From: Streptomyces spiroverticillatus
GTDB lineage: Bacteria > Actinomycetota > Actinomycetes > Streptomycetales > Streptomycetaceae
Assembly: GCA_014650415.1 (NCBI GenBank)
Contig: BMUX01000006.1
Coordinates: 248,001-312,000 of the forward strand
Reading direction: 5' to 3'
Length of the DNA: 64,000 bases
The position numbers and the translations under genes are program-made. The notes beneath the pieces were generated by a model. That model was not told where the DNA came from. It searched no databases and worked only from the letters and a program-made list of their open reading frames with translations. Below are positions 43,736-52,160 of this stretch, one piece after another. Every line of letters begins with the position of its first letter. Position 1 is the first letter of the stretch.

Positions 43736-45043
43736 ATGTCCGCCCAGACCTCTTCGACGGCTCCCGCCCCGGGCCGCCCGCCGGCCCCCGCATCCTCGGC
43801 CGGAGCCCTCTCCAAGGCACAGGGCACGACCCTGCTCTGGTCGATGTTCGCGGGGTTCACCACGCTCTACATCGCGTACTCGGGACTCCTGGGCGTCCTG
43901 CTCCCGATCCAGGTCGAGCAGATCGCCCCGGACTCCAAGGAGGCCAGCCTCGCGACGGTGACCATGGTGTCGTCGATCGTCACGCTGTTCATCCAGCCCG
44001 TCGTGGGCGCGATGAGCGACCGCACCCGGGGGCGCTTCGGCCGCCGTACGCCGTGGATGGCGCTCGGCGCGGTCGGCTCCGTGCTCGCGCTGGTCGCCCT
44101 CGGGCAGGCGGGCTCGCTGCTGTGGCTGACGCTGCTGTGGGTCGCCGCCCAGGTGCTGCTGAACGTGATCCAGGCCCCGCTGACGGCGATCATGGCGGAC
44201 CGGGTCTCCCCCGAGCGCTTCGGCGTCTACTCCGCCGCCGTCGGCATCGGCAGCCAGGTCGGCGCCACCATCGGCGTGCTCGTCGCCACCAGCTTCGCCA
44301 GCCGCTTCAGCACCGGGTACGCCGTGTTCGCCGCCCTCGTGCTGGTCGTGACGCTCGCCTTCGTCCTCCTCAACAAGGACCGGCAGTCCACCGCCCCCGT
44401 CGAGCCCTTCTCGTGGGGCGCGTTCGTCAAGGGCTTCTGGATCTCGCCGCGCAAGCACCCCGACTTCGCCTGGGCGTTCCTGGCCCGTGTGGTCTTCATC
44501 CTCGGCTACTGGGGCATCTTCGCCTACCAGCGCTATGCCCTCACCGACTACGTCGGCCTCAAGGGCGACGACGTCAACCACGTCCAGACCGTGATGGCCC
44601 TGCTGACGATGGCCGGCACGCTCGTCGCGTCGATCCCGGCCGGCCGCATCTCCGACCGCACCGGCCGCCGCAAGATCTTCGTCATGGGTTCGTCGGTCGT
44701 ACTGGCCGTCGCCTGCGCGGTGCCGCTGATCAGCCCCACCGCCACGGGCATGTACGTGTACGCGGTCCTCGCCGGTGTCGGCTTCGGCACGTACATGTCG
44801 CTCGACATGGCCCTCATGACGGAGGTGCTGCCCTCCGGCGGTGACGCGGGCAAGGACCTCGGCATCCTCAACATCGCCACCAACGTCCCGCAGGCGCTCG
44901 GCCCGATGGTCGGCGCGTGGATCATCGGAGCCTTCTCCGACGGCGCGGACAAGGTGCCCGGCTACCACGTCCTGTTCGGGTACGCGATCGTCGTGGTACT
45001 GCTGGGCGCGGTCGCCATCAAGCCGATCAAGAGCGTCAAGTAG
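43736..45043 (+). CDS. MFS transporter, sugar-type
   Basis: 435 residues, about 12 membrane helices after a Pro/Ala-rich N-terminus. Cytoplasmic-loop signatures: SDRTRGRFGRRTPWMALGAVGS between TM2 and TM3, typical of the sugar/GPH and SLC45-like MFS group, and the repeat SDRTGRRKIFVMGSS in the second half. Imports a sugar or glycoside, inferred from the ROK regulator upstream and the carboxylesterase 51 bp downstream. Confidence 0.88.
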   Translation: MSAQTSSTAPAPGRPPAPASSAGALSKAQGTTLLWSMFAGFTTLYIAYSGLLGVLLPIQVEQIAPDSKEASLATVTMVSSIVTLFIQPVVGAMSDRTRGRFGRRTPWMALGAVGSVLALVALGQAGSLLWLTLLWVAAQVLLNVIQAPLTAIMADRVSPERFGVYSAAVGIGSQVGATIGVLVATSFASRFSTGYAVFAALVLVVTLAFVLLNKDRQSTAPVEPFSWGAFVKGFWISPRKHPDFAWAFLARVVFILGYWGIFAYQRYALTDYVGLKGDDVNHVQTVMALLTMAGTLVASIPAGRISDRTGRRKIFVMGSSVVLAVACAVPLISPTATGMYVYAVLAGVGFGTYMSLDMALMTEVLPSGGDAGKDLGILNIATNVPQALGPMVGAWIIGAFSDGADKVPGYHVLFGYAIVVVLLGAVAIKPIKSVK

Positions 45044-45094
45044 CCCCGCACGACCGGCACTTCACCTCCCGCACCACCCTCTCTGGAGACGTAC

Positions 45095-46465
45095 ATGTCC
45101 GACCAGGCTCCCCTCGTGACCACCATCCTCGGTCCCGTCCGCGGCGAGCGCCTCACCACCGGCGACCGCTTCCTGAACATCCCGTACGCCCAGCCGCCGG
45201 TCGGCGACCTGCGCTTCGCCGCTCCCGTGCCGCCCGAGCCGTGGACGGAGCCGCTGGACGCCACCGCGTACGGGCCGACCGCCCAGCGGCGCCCCTTCGC
45301 CGACGTGACGACCATCCCGGAGCCGACCATTGAGGGCGAGGGCATCCTCAACCTCAACGTCTTCACCCCGCGCGCGGAATCCGTGAGCGACGGCGGACTC
45401 CCCGTCCTCGTGTGGATCCACGGCGGGGGTTACGTCGCCGGATCGGCCGCCAGTCCCTGGTACGACGGCACCACCTTCAACCGGGACGGCGTCCTGCTCG
45501 TCTCGCTCGGCTACCGGCTCGGCATCGAGGGCTTCCTCCACCTGGACGACGCCCCCGACAACCGGGGCGTACGCGACTGGATCGCCGCGCTGGAGTGGGT
45601 GCGCGACAACATCGCCGCGTTCGGCGGCGACCCGGCGAAGGTCACGATCGCCGGGCAGTCGGCGGGCGGCGGCGCTGTCCAGACGCTCCTCGCCACGCCC
45701 GCGGCGCAGCACCTGTTCCGGGCGGCGATATCGGTGTCGGGCGCGGTCATGGAACCCCAGGGGAAGACGGCCGGCCACGCCATAGCCGACCTCTTCACCG
45801 CGCGCACCGGCGTCCCGGCGACGGCCGCCGCACTGCGGGACGTGGCGCACGACCGGCTGTACGACTTCCAGGACGCGCTGAACGCACCGGGCGAGGACCG
45901 CGCGAGCCACCCGGACGTCCCCGAGGGGATGCTGCTGCTCGCCCCCTTCGCGGACGGCGAGCTGATCCCCCTCCCTGTGACCGGGGCGCTCACGGAAGGC
46001 TCGGCGGGCACGGACGGCAAGCCGCTGATGCTCGGCTTCACCCGCGACGAGTTCCACGCCATGGGCGAGATCGGCCCGATGCTCACCGACGTCATCTTCC
46101 GCAGGCCCAACCTGACCATCGCGGAGGGCCGGGCGGCACGTGAACTGCCCACCTGGTTCTACGAGTTCCGGTGGGAGTCGGCTGCCGAAGGACCGTTCGC
46201 CGGGCAGTCCTTCCACTGCCTCGACCTGCCCTTCTCCTTCGACATACTGGACGGGGAGAACGTCACCGACGTCGCGGGCCCGAACCCGCCTCAGCCCCTC
46301 GCCGACGCGATGCACGCCGCCTGGCTGGGCTTCGTACGCGACCTGGACCCGGGCGCCGACTGGCCGCGCTACACGCGTGAGCAGCGCGCGACCCGCGTGT
46401 GGGACACGGAGCCGACGACGGTCGACGACGCGCTGAAGACGGAGCGGGAGAGCTGGCTGGGCTGA
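45095..46465 (+). CDS. type B carboxylesterase
   Basis: 456 residues, no signal peptide, hence cytoplasmic. Family signatures: the oxyanion hole HGGGYVAGSA (around 110) and the nucleophile elbow GQSAGGGAVQTL with Ser189. Later Glu/Asp and His positions are in GFTRDEFHAMGEIG and QSFHCLDLPF. It lies 51 bp after the MFS gene and is probably co-transcribed. A plausible role is deacylation of an acylated sugar after import; this is inference. Ends in a strong bidirectional terminator. Confidence 0.92.
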   Translation: MSDQAPLVTTILGPVRGERLTTGDRFLNIPYAQPPVGDLRFAAPVPPEPWTEPLDATAYGPTAQRRPFADVTTIPEPTIEGEGILNLNVFTPRAESVSDGGLPVLVWIHGGGYVAGSAASPWYDGTTFNRDGVLLVSLGYRLGIEGFLHLDDAPDNRGVRDWIAALEWVRDNIAAFGGDPAKVTIAGQSAGGGAVQTLLATPAAQHLFRAAISVSGAVMEPQGKTAGHAIADLFTARTGVPATAAALRDVAHDRLYDFQDALNAPGEDRASHPDVPEGMLLLAPFADGELIPLPVTGALTEGSAGTDGKPLMLGFTRDEFHAMGEIGPMLTDVIFRRPNLTIAEGRAARELPTWFYEFRWESAAEGPFAGQSFHCLDLPFSFDILDGENVTDVAGPNPPQPLADAMHAAWLGFVRDLDPGADWPRYTREQRATRVWDTEPTTVDDALKTERESWLG

Positions 46466-46477
46466 GCAGCGACTGCG

Positions 46478-46510
46478 CGAGGGCGGGCCGGAGCTTCCGG
46501 CCCGCCCTCG
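46478..46510. terminator. bidirectional terminator between esterase and SDR genes
   Basis: 15-bp perfect arms (core GAGGGCGGGCCGGA) around GCT, between the stops of two convergent genes. Confidence 0.75.
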
Positions 46511-46522
46511 TCGCGTAGATCC

Positions 46523-47266
46523 TTACCGCCCGCCCGCGATGCGCAGGACGGTTCCGGTCGTGTACGAGGCGTCCTTCGACAGCAGCCAGGCGATGCCCGC
46601 GGCGATCTCGGCGGCCTCGCCCGCCCGGCGCAGCGGGATCGCCGGGGCCATCCGGGCCGGGCGGTCCGGGTCGCCCATGGTGGCGTGCATGTCGGTGTCG
46701 ACGAGGCCGGGGGCGATGCCGTTGACGCGGATGCCGTCGGGGCCGAGCTCCTTGGAGAGGCCGAGCGTGATGGTGTCGACGGCGGCCTTGGAGGCGGCGT
46801 AGTGGACGTACTCGCCGGGACTGCCGAGGGTGGCGGCCCCGGAGGAGACGTTCACGATCGCGCCCCGTGTGCCGTGGGACTTCATGTCGCGGATCGCGCG
46901 GCGGCAGCAGAGCAGGGTGCCGAGGACGTTGACGTCCAGGACGCTGCGGAGGTCGTCGGTGGAGGCGTCGGCCAGCGGGCTGAGCTTTCCGGTGACGCCG
47001 GCGTTGTTCACCAGGCCGGTGAGAGGGCCGAGTCCGTCGGCGACGGTGTCGAAGAGGCGGTCGACGTCGGCCTCCCGGGAGGTGTCGGCCTGGACGACGA
47101 GGGCGCGGGCCCCGGCGGCGCGGACCTTCTCGGCGGTCGCCTCGGCGGCGGACGCGTCCTTGACGTAGGTGAGGGCGAGGTCGTGTCCGTCGGCGGCGAG
47201 GCGGAGGCAAGTGGCGGCTCCGATGCCTCGGCTGCCACCGGTGACGAGGGTGATGGGACGGGACAT
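46523..47266 (-). CDS. short-chain dehydrogenase/reductase (SDR)
   Basis: 247 residues from the ATG at 47266. Classical SDR: NAD(P) motif TGGSRGIGAA (residues about 9-18), NNAGVTG, catalytic Ser in IVNVSSGAATLGSPGEY, Tyr-x-x-x-Lys in YVHYAASKAAVD, and PG motif GIAPGLVDTDM. NADP preference is suggested by the basic residue after the Gly motif. 44 bp downstream of the alpha/beta hydrolase and probably in the same TetR-controlled operon. Confidence 0.93.
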   Translation of the reverse strand: MSRPITLVTGGSRGIGAATCLRLAADGHDLALTYVKDASAAEATAEKVRAAGARALVVQADTSREADVDRLFDTVADGLGPLTGLVNNAGVTGKLSPLADASTDDLRSVLDVNVLGTLLCCRRAIRDMKSHGTRGAIVNVSSGAATLGSPGEYVHYAASKAAVDTITLGLSKELGPDGIRVNGIAPGLVDTDMHATMGDPDRPARMAPAIPLRRAGEAAEIAAGIAWLLSKDASYTTGTVLRIAGGR

Positions 47267-47310
47267 GGGGGGCCTCCAGGGGTTGGTGCGTCGCGCCCCT
47301 GCATGATCCT

Positions 47311-48420
47311 TCAGACCGTGGCCGGAGCCGGGCGCGGGGTCGCCCCGTCGGCCGTCACCACCGGGAGGACCTTGGTCAGGAGCAGGTCCAGGAAGCGGTC
47401 CGGGTGGTGGAAGGAGGCGAAGTGGCTCGCCTGCCGGAGGTGCACGAACTCCTTGTGCGGGGCCTGGACCTCGTCGAAGTAGGCCTTGGCCGCCTCGGGC
47501 GGGGTGATGACGTCGCGGTCGCCCTGGAAGACGAAGAAGGGCAGCTCGAAGCGGGTGCCGTCGGCGCGGTCGTCGAAGTCGCCGGTGTCCTCGGTGATCC
47601 GCTCGGAGAGGGTCTGGCCCTTGAGGAAGCAGGACAGGTCGCGGAGGGTGTGCAGCGGGGAGAGCCAGAGCGACTTCAGTACGACCGACTTGAACACCCT
47701 GAGGGTGAACGGGTCGCTGCCCACGGTGAGTTTGGCGAAGTCGGCGCGCTGGCGGGCCGTCCAGTGCCGGGCGTCCGGCCCCATGGCCTCGACGGTGGCG
47801 AGTTGCTTGTGCTTGCCCGCGTCGCGCAGCCGGGTCAGGAGCGCCGCGTGGGCCGTGTTCTCGCCGTGGGCGGTGTGGATGTTCTGGTCGGTGCCGACGT
47901 ACGCGGAGTAGAGGTGCGGGTGGCTGCGGGCGAGCCGGAGCCCGAAGGCGGTGCCGTAGGAGTTGGCGAGGAGGATCACCCGGTCGACGCCGAGGCGCTC
48001 GCGCACGTGGTGGGTCATCTCCAGTGCGTCCGCAAGAAGTTGAGGGAACGTCAGCTCGCCCTGTGCGTCGGCCCCTGAGTGCCCGAGGGTGCGGCCGGTG
48101 CCGCGCATGTCCCACCGGACGACGGTGAAGTGCCGCTCCCAGGAGCGGGTGCGGTTCGCGTAAGGGGAGTTGGAGGCGCCGGGGCCGCCGTGCAGTTCGA
48201 GGACGACGGGGTTGGCGCCCACGTTCTCGCCGCGTACGGAGACCCAGTGGTCCAGGCCGTTGATCCGGACGTACCCCTGCTCGTCGATGCCGCCCGGGGT
48301 GGTGATCCGGAGCCGGCGTGCGGCGCGGACCCGGTGGACGGCCCGGTGGGCGAGGAGGGCGGCGACCCCGGCGGGCGGGGCGGCGAGGAGTGCGGTGGCG
48401 GCGGTGGCGAGGACGTTCAC
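47311..48420 (-). CDS. alpha/beta hydrolase, proline iminopeptidase-like
   Basis: 369 residues. A hydrophobic N-terminal segment (LATAATALLAAPPAGVAALLAHRAV) looks like a membrane anchor or signal without a clear cleavage site. Then the S33-type hydrolase: oxyanion strand VLELHGGPGASNSPY, VRWDMRGTGRTLGHS, nucleophile elbow LLANSYGTAFGLRLA, acid GDRDVITPPE and His in QASHFASFHHPD. Substrate unknown. Expressed leftwards with the SDR gene from a promoter shared with the divergent TetR gene; operator at 48446-48470. Confidence 0.87.
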   Translation of the reverse strand: MNVLATAATALLAAPPAGVAALLAHRAVHRVRAARRLRITTPGGIDEQGYVRINGLDHWVSVRGENVGANPVVLELHGGPGASNSPYANRTRSWERHFTVVRWDMRGTGRTLGHSGADAQGELTFPQLLADALEMTHHVRERLGVDRVILLANSYGTAFGLRLARSHPHLYSAYVGTDQNIHTAHGENTAHAALLTRLRDAGKHKQLATVEAMGPDARHWTARQRADFAKLTVGSDPFTLRVFKSVVLKSLWLSPLHTLRDLSCFLKGQTLSERITEDTGDFDDRADGTRFELPFFVFQGDRDVITPPEAAKAYFDEVQAPHKEFVHLRQASHFASFHHPDRFLDLLLTKVLPVVTADGATPRPAPATV

Positions 48421-48445
48421 GACGGCTCCCTAGAACTGCTTAGGT

Positions 48446-48470
48446 CTTAAACGGTTTCGATGCGTTTAAG
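48446..48470. promoter_or_regulatory. candidate TetR operator between hydrolase and TetR genes
   Basis: CTTAAACG-9 bp-CGTTTAAG, 8-bp perfect arms, in the 111-bp divergent gap. Its A/T content stands out. Fits autoregulation and repression of the hydrolase-SDR pair. Confidence 0.8.
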
Positions 48471-48531
48471 GTATACACAGTTCTGGGGGCGGTCAATGCC
48501 CCCTGCGCACGAAGACGAGGGAGCGGACGGC

Positions 48532-49254
48532 ATGGCGACGGCGAAGAAGCGCGACCCCGAGGCCGCCCTGGCGCTCCTGTGGGGCGAGCAGGGGCAGCCC
48601 ACCCGGGGCCCGAAGCCCTCCCTGAGCGCGGCGGGAATCGCCGCCCGCGCGGTGGAGATCGCCGACGCGGAGGGCCTGGAGGCTGCCTCGATGCAGCGGA
48701 TGGGCAAGGAGTTCGGCGTCACGACGATGGCGCTGTACCGGTACGTGCCGGGGCGCGCGGAGCTGGTCGAGCTGATGGTGGACACGGCGATGGGCACTCC
48801 GCAGCCGGTGGCCGGCATCGCGGGCGGCTGGCGTCCGCAGCTCGCGCACTGGGCGCGGCAGTGCTGGGACATGTACCGCCGCCACCCGTGGATCCTGACC
48901 GCGACCGCGATGCGCCGCCAGCTGATGGGACCCAACCAACTCGCCTGGTTGGACGCCGCGTTGGGGGCGCTGGCGGGCACGGGGTTGCGCCCGGCCGAGC
49001 AGCACGACGCGTTCCTGCTGGTCGTCGGGCACGTACGGAACCTGACCCAGCAGCTCACCGAGGAGGACGCGGAGGCGGGCGCGGAGTGGGCGCGGCTGAC
49101 CGGGGCCGTGCTGGAGCGGCACGGCGACCGCTATCCGTCGCTGACGGCCGCGGTCGCCGCGGGGGCCTTCGCGCCGGGCGGGGGTGATCCGCTGGACTTC
49201 GGCCTGGAGCGGATCCTGGACGGCGTGCAGGCGCTGGTGGAGGAACGGCGGTAG
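48532..49254 (+). CDS. TetR-family regulator with C-terminal TetR_C domain
   Basis: 240 residues from the ATG at 48532, preceded by GAGGGAG; an upstream in-frame ATG (48496) has no ribosome site. HTH at about 20-70: LSAAGIAARAVEIADAEGLEAASMQRMGKEFGVTTMALYRYVPGRAELVELMVD, the pattern of the TetR/AcrR group with TetR_C (tetracycline-repressor-like C domain). The C-terminus has WRPQLAHWARQCWDMYRRHPWILTA. Controls the divergent hydrolase-SDR operon by inference from the operator. Confidence 0.9.
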   Translation: MATAKKRDPEAALALLWGEQGQPTRGPKPSLSAAGIAARAVEIADAEGLEAASMQRMGKEFGVTTMALYRYVPGRAELVELMVDTAMGTPQPVAGIAGGWRPQLAHWARQCWDMYRRHPWILTATAMRRQLMGPNQLAWLDAALGALAGTGLRPAEQHDAFLLVVGHVRNLTQQLTEEDAEAGAEWARLTGAVLERHGDRYPSLTAAVAAGAFAPGGGDPLDFGLERILDGVQALVEERR

Positions 49255-49283
49255 CGGCTCTCGGTCCGCAGCAGAGGTTCGTG

Positions 49284-49356
49284 GTCCGCGCGAGAGGGGG
49301 GGCTCAGTCCGCGCGGAGGGGGGCTCAGTCCGCGCGGAGGGGGGCTCAGTCCGTGC
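49284..49356 (-). repeat. 21-bp tandem repeat over the 3' end of the binding-protein gene
   Basis: CTCAGTCCGCGCGGAGGGGGG is present at 49303-49323 and 49324-49344. A divergent copy starts at 49345 and holds the gene's TGA (49346-49348 reversed), and a partial copy precedes the array. Each copy contains a would-be stop. Confidence 0.85.
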
Positions 49357-50200
49357 GAAGGACCTCCGCGATGCCGTCGAAGAAGGCGGTGTGGGCGGTG
49401 GCGCTCGCCGGGAGCTCCGGATTCCAGGGCAGGACCTGGATGTCCGTGCCCAGGCGCGCCGGGTCGAGGGGCGCGGCGTTCGCCCGTACGTCGGCGAGCA
49501 CCAGCTGGGGGGCGAGGGCGGCGGCCCGCTCCCAGCCCACGGTCGCCCAGTTCGCGCCGCCCTCCGGGGGCGGGTCCAGGAGGGGGACGCCCAGGGCGGT
49601 GAGGGCGCGCAGGTCGGGCCAGGCGTGCGGGCGGGCCAGGTGGACCTCGGTGTCGTCGGCCGGGGAGAGCGCGAGCAGGGCCGGGGTGGTGGGGCTGATC
49701 AGGGACTTCAGCTTGGCCTGGGCGTCGGCCAGGGCGTGCGCGGCCTCCGGGGGTTCCGTGCTGCCGAGGGAGGCGGCGAGGGCGTGGAAGCAGTCGCGCA
49801 CCTCGGAGAGGGAGCGGCCCTGGCCGATGTCCAGCACGACGGTGGGGATGTGCTGTTCGAGGTGCTTGGCGGTGTCCGGCTCCATGCCGTAGACGGCGCT
49901 GCCGCCGTAGCTGACGGCGACCAGCAGGTCGGTCCCGGCGGCCAGCACCGCATCCGGGTCCAGGGCCTGCCCCGCCCCGAAGTAGGCGACCTCGTCCAGC
50001 GGTAGGCGGCCCGACTTGGCCGGGTCGGGGTCGGGGCCGTCGTGGTAGGAGCCGAAGATTCCGATGGGACGCAGACCGTGGTCTTCCAGCGTGGCGCCCG
50101 CCTGGATGTAGGCGGCGATCCGGGTGGGCCGGTTTGGCGCGGTCGCCAACTGCCCGCGGGAGTCGGTGAATTGCCAGGGCGTGGGTGCGGTAGGGGTCAT
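49346..50200 (-). CDS. substrate-binding-protein homologue without an export signal
   Basis: 284 residues from the ATG at 50200. The N-terminus MTPTAPTPWQFTDSRGQLA has no hydrophobic stretch and no Cys lipobox. The body resembles FepB/BtuF-type metal-chelate binding proteins (PF01497): RPTRIAAYIQAGATLEDHGLRPIGIFGSY, then DPDAVLAAGTDLLVAVSYGG and a C-terminal half with DPPPEGGANWATVGWERAAALAPQLVLADV. No transporter gene is adjacent. The protein is predicted cytoplasmic, odd for this family; either the annotated start is wrong or the fold serves another purpose. The stop lies within a tandem repeat. Confidence 0.78.
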   Translation of the reverse strand: MTPTAPTPWQFTDSRGQLATAPNRPTRIAAYIQAGATLEDHGLRPIGIFGSYHDGPDPDPAKSGRLPLDEVAYFGAGQALDPDAVLAAGTDLLVAVSYGGSAVYGMEPDTAKHLEQHIPTVVLDIGQGRSLSEVRDCFHALAASLGSTEPPEAAHALADAQAKLKSLISPTTPALLALSPADDTEVHLARPHAWPDLRALTALGVPLLDPPPEGGANWATVGWERAAALAPQLVLADVRANAAPLDPARLGTDIQVLPWNPELPASATAHTAFFDGIAEVLRTD

Positions 50201-50352
50201 GGCCGTTCCCTGCCCCGTACGGGGCGGGCCTACGCGGCGGCCGGGCGGGGCGGGTGATTCCGGTCTGCGGACAGGGGTACCCGCCGGGGAGGTCGCGGCC
50301 GATGATGTGCAGGTCGTGGCCCACGCACACGTAACGAAGGAGTTGTCGCACG

Positions 50353-51141
50353 GTGAAGCTCGCCTTTTCCACGCTCGGGGTGCCCGGAATGCCCATGTCG
50401 GAGGTCGTCGCGCTGGCGCAGTCGTGCGGGTTCCAGGGGGTGGAGCTGCGCGCGCACCCGGAGGAGCCGGTGCACCCGGGGATCGGGGCGAAGGAGCGGG
50501 CCGAGGTCGTGGAGACCTTCGCCGCCGGAGGGATCGAGATACTGACGGTCGCCGGGTACGCGAAGGTCGCGGCGGCCGGCGAGGACGGGCCCGTGCTGGA
50601 GGAGATCCGCACGCTGCTGGAGCTGGCACGGGACCTGGGGGCTTCGTACGTACGGGTCTTCCCCGGGGCGGGCGAGGACGCCGAGGGCGGCGACGAGCGG
50701 GCGGCGCGGCGGCTCGGGGCGGCGGCCGAGACGGCGGACGAGTACGGCGTACGCATCCTGCTGGAGACGCACGACTCGCACCGCAGGGGCGTGGACGCGG
50801 CCCGGGTGGTGGCGGCCGTCGGCCACAAGAACGTGGGCGTGCTGTGGGACGTCATGCACACCTGGCTGGGCGGCGAGGAACCCGTCACCTCGCACGGCGT
50901 GCTCGCCCCGCACCTCGGCTACGTACAGGTGAAGGACATCGCCTCCGCCGACGACACCACCCCGCTCGCGCTGGGGAGCGGGGTGCTGCCGCTGACGGAG
51001 TGCCTGGCGCAGGTCAGCGGGGCGGGTGATGTGTGGGTGTGCTGGGAGTACGAGAAGCGGTGGTACCCGCAGGCTGCGGAGCTGCCGGGGCTGCTGGTGG
51101 CGGGACGGGAGTTCCTGGCGCTGCGGGCATCGGCCGCGTAG
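50353..51141 (+). CDS. sugar phosphate isomerase/epimerase (TIM barrel)
   Basis: 262 residues from the GTG at 50353, GAAGGAG before it. Xylose isomerase-like barrel: MKLAFSTLGVPGMPMSEVVALAQSCGFQGVELR, RVFPGAGEDAEGG, VRILLETHDSH (metal-ligand Glu), VGVLWDVMHTWLGGEEP and YVQVKDIA. Homologues occur with Gfo/Idh/MocA oxidoreductases; here it stands alone, divergent from the signal-less binding protein. Its last 128 bases overlap the end of the convergent EamA gene. Confidence 0.9.
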   Translation: MKLAFSTLGVPGMPMSEVVALAQSCGFQGVELRAHPEEPVHPGIGAKERAEVVETFAAGGIEILTVAGYAKVAAAGEDGPVLEEIRTLLELARDLGASYVRVFPGAGEDAEGGDERAARRLGAAAETADEYGVRILLETHDSHRRGVDAARVVAAVGHKNVGVLWDVMHTWLGGEEPVTSHGVLAPHLGYVQVKDIASADDTTPLALGSGVLPLTECLAQVSGAGDVWVCWEYEKRWYPQAAELPGLLVAGREFLALRASAA

Positions 51142-52069
51142 CCGCTGAGGGCGTCGGCGGCTCAGGCACAGTCGGTACGGTCTTCCGGCGCGTCGTACGG
51201 AACTGGGCGAGCGCCACCCCGCCGACCAGGAGCGCCCCGGCCACCCACCGCAGCACGCTGACCTGTTCGTCGAGCAGAAGGGCCGCCGACGTCATCCCGA
51301 AGACGGGGACGAGCAGGGTGAAGGGGGCCACCGAGGAGGCGGGGTGGCGGGCCAGCAGGAAGCCCCAGGCGCCGAAGCCGAAGACGGTCACGATCCAGGC
51401 GACGTACAGGATGATGCCGACGCCCGCCCAGTCCAGCGCGGCGAGCGCCGCCGCGTCGCGGTCCCAGCCCTCGAAGAGCAGGGAGAGGGCGAGCAGCGGC
51501 AGGACGGGCACGGCGGAGACCCAGACCATGAAGTTGAGGGGGTCGGGGGCGGCGGCCCGGCGGGTGAGGACGTTGGAGATGCCCCAGCAGACGGCCGCCG
51601 CGACGACGAGGGCGAAGGCGAGGACGGGGCCGCCGGCCCCTTCGTCGTAGGCGGCGACGCCGATTCCGGCGAGGGAGACGCCCATGCCGAGGATCTTCGT
51701 ACGGGTGAGGCCCTCGCCGAGCGCGGCCAGCGCGATCAGAGCCGTGAAGACGGCCTGCACCTGGAGGACCAGCGAGGACAGCCCGGCGGGCATCCCCTGG
51801 TCCATCCCGACGAACAGCAGCCCGAACTTGCCGACCCCCAGGGCCAGTCCGACCCCGATGATCCACTTCCACGCCACCTTCGGGCGTCCGACGAAGAAGA
51901 CGGCGGGCAGGGCGGCGGCCAGGAAGCGGAGGGCGGAGAAGAGGAGCGGCGGGAAGTGCGAGAGGCCGACCTCGATGACGACGAAGTTGACCCCCCAGAC
52001 GGCGGCGACGACGACGGCGAGGGCGATGTGGGCGGGGCGCAGGGAGGGCATCGGGGTGTGCGGGGGCAT
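51014..52069 (-). CDS. EamA-family (DMT) transporter, RhaT-like
   Basis: 351 residues. Ten hydrophobic helices arranged as two EamA repeats: HIALAVVVAAVWGVNFVVIEVGLSHFPPLLFSALRFLAAALP for the first, PVLAFALVVAAAVCWGISNVLTRRAA for the second. It then has a Pro/Ala-rich cytoplasmic tail (about 55 residues, TVPTVPEPPTPSAAT...). The tail is encoded opposite the end of the isomerase gene and may be a run-on of an earlier stop. Likely exports a small metabolite, perhaps an amino acid such as threonine or a purine. Divergent from the LysR gene, which probably regulates it. Confidence 0.88.
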   Translation of the reverse strand: MPPHTPMPSLRPAHIALAVVVAAVWGVNFVVIEVGLSHFPPLLFSALRFLAAALPAVFFVGRPKVAWKWIIGVGLALGVGKFGLLFVGMDQGMPAGLSSLVLQVQAVFTALIALAALGEGLTRTKILGMGVSLAGIGVAAYDEGAGGPVLAFALVVAAAVCWGISNVLTRRAAAPDPLNFMVWVSAVPVLPLLALSLLFEGWDRDAAALAALDWAGVGIILYVAWIVTVFGFGAWGFLLARHPASSVAPFTLLVPVFGMTSAALLLDEQVSVLRWVAGALLVGGVALAQFRTTRRKTVPTVPEPPTPSAATRPMPAAPGTPVPPPAAPAAPQPAGTTASRTPSTPTHHPPR

Positions 52070-52113
52070 GACACAGAGCGTCGCCCGGTGGGACCCTTAA
52101 GCACCAGCGCGGA

Positions 52114-52137
52114 TTTCTTCATGGTGGGATGAAGCAA
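52114..52137. promoter_or_regulatory. candidate LysR operator between EamA and LysR genes
   Basis: TTTCTTCAT-GGTGGG-ATGAAGCAA: 9-bp arms with one mismatch, with a T-N11-A core, in the 91-bp divergent gap. Fits a LysR site. Confidence 0.6.
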
Positions 52138-52160
52138 CGCTGTCGAATGGGGGTGGCCCG

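Noticed and set aside
49284..49356. CRISPR-like array
   Set aside because: Copies are directly adjacent with no spacers, only about 2.7 units.
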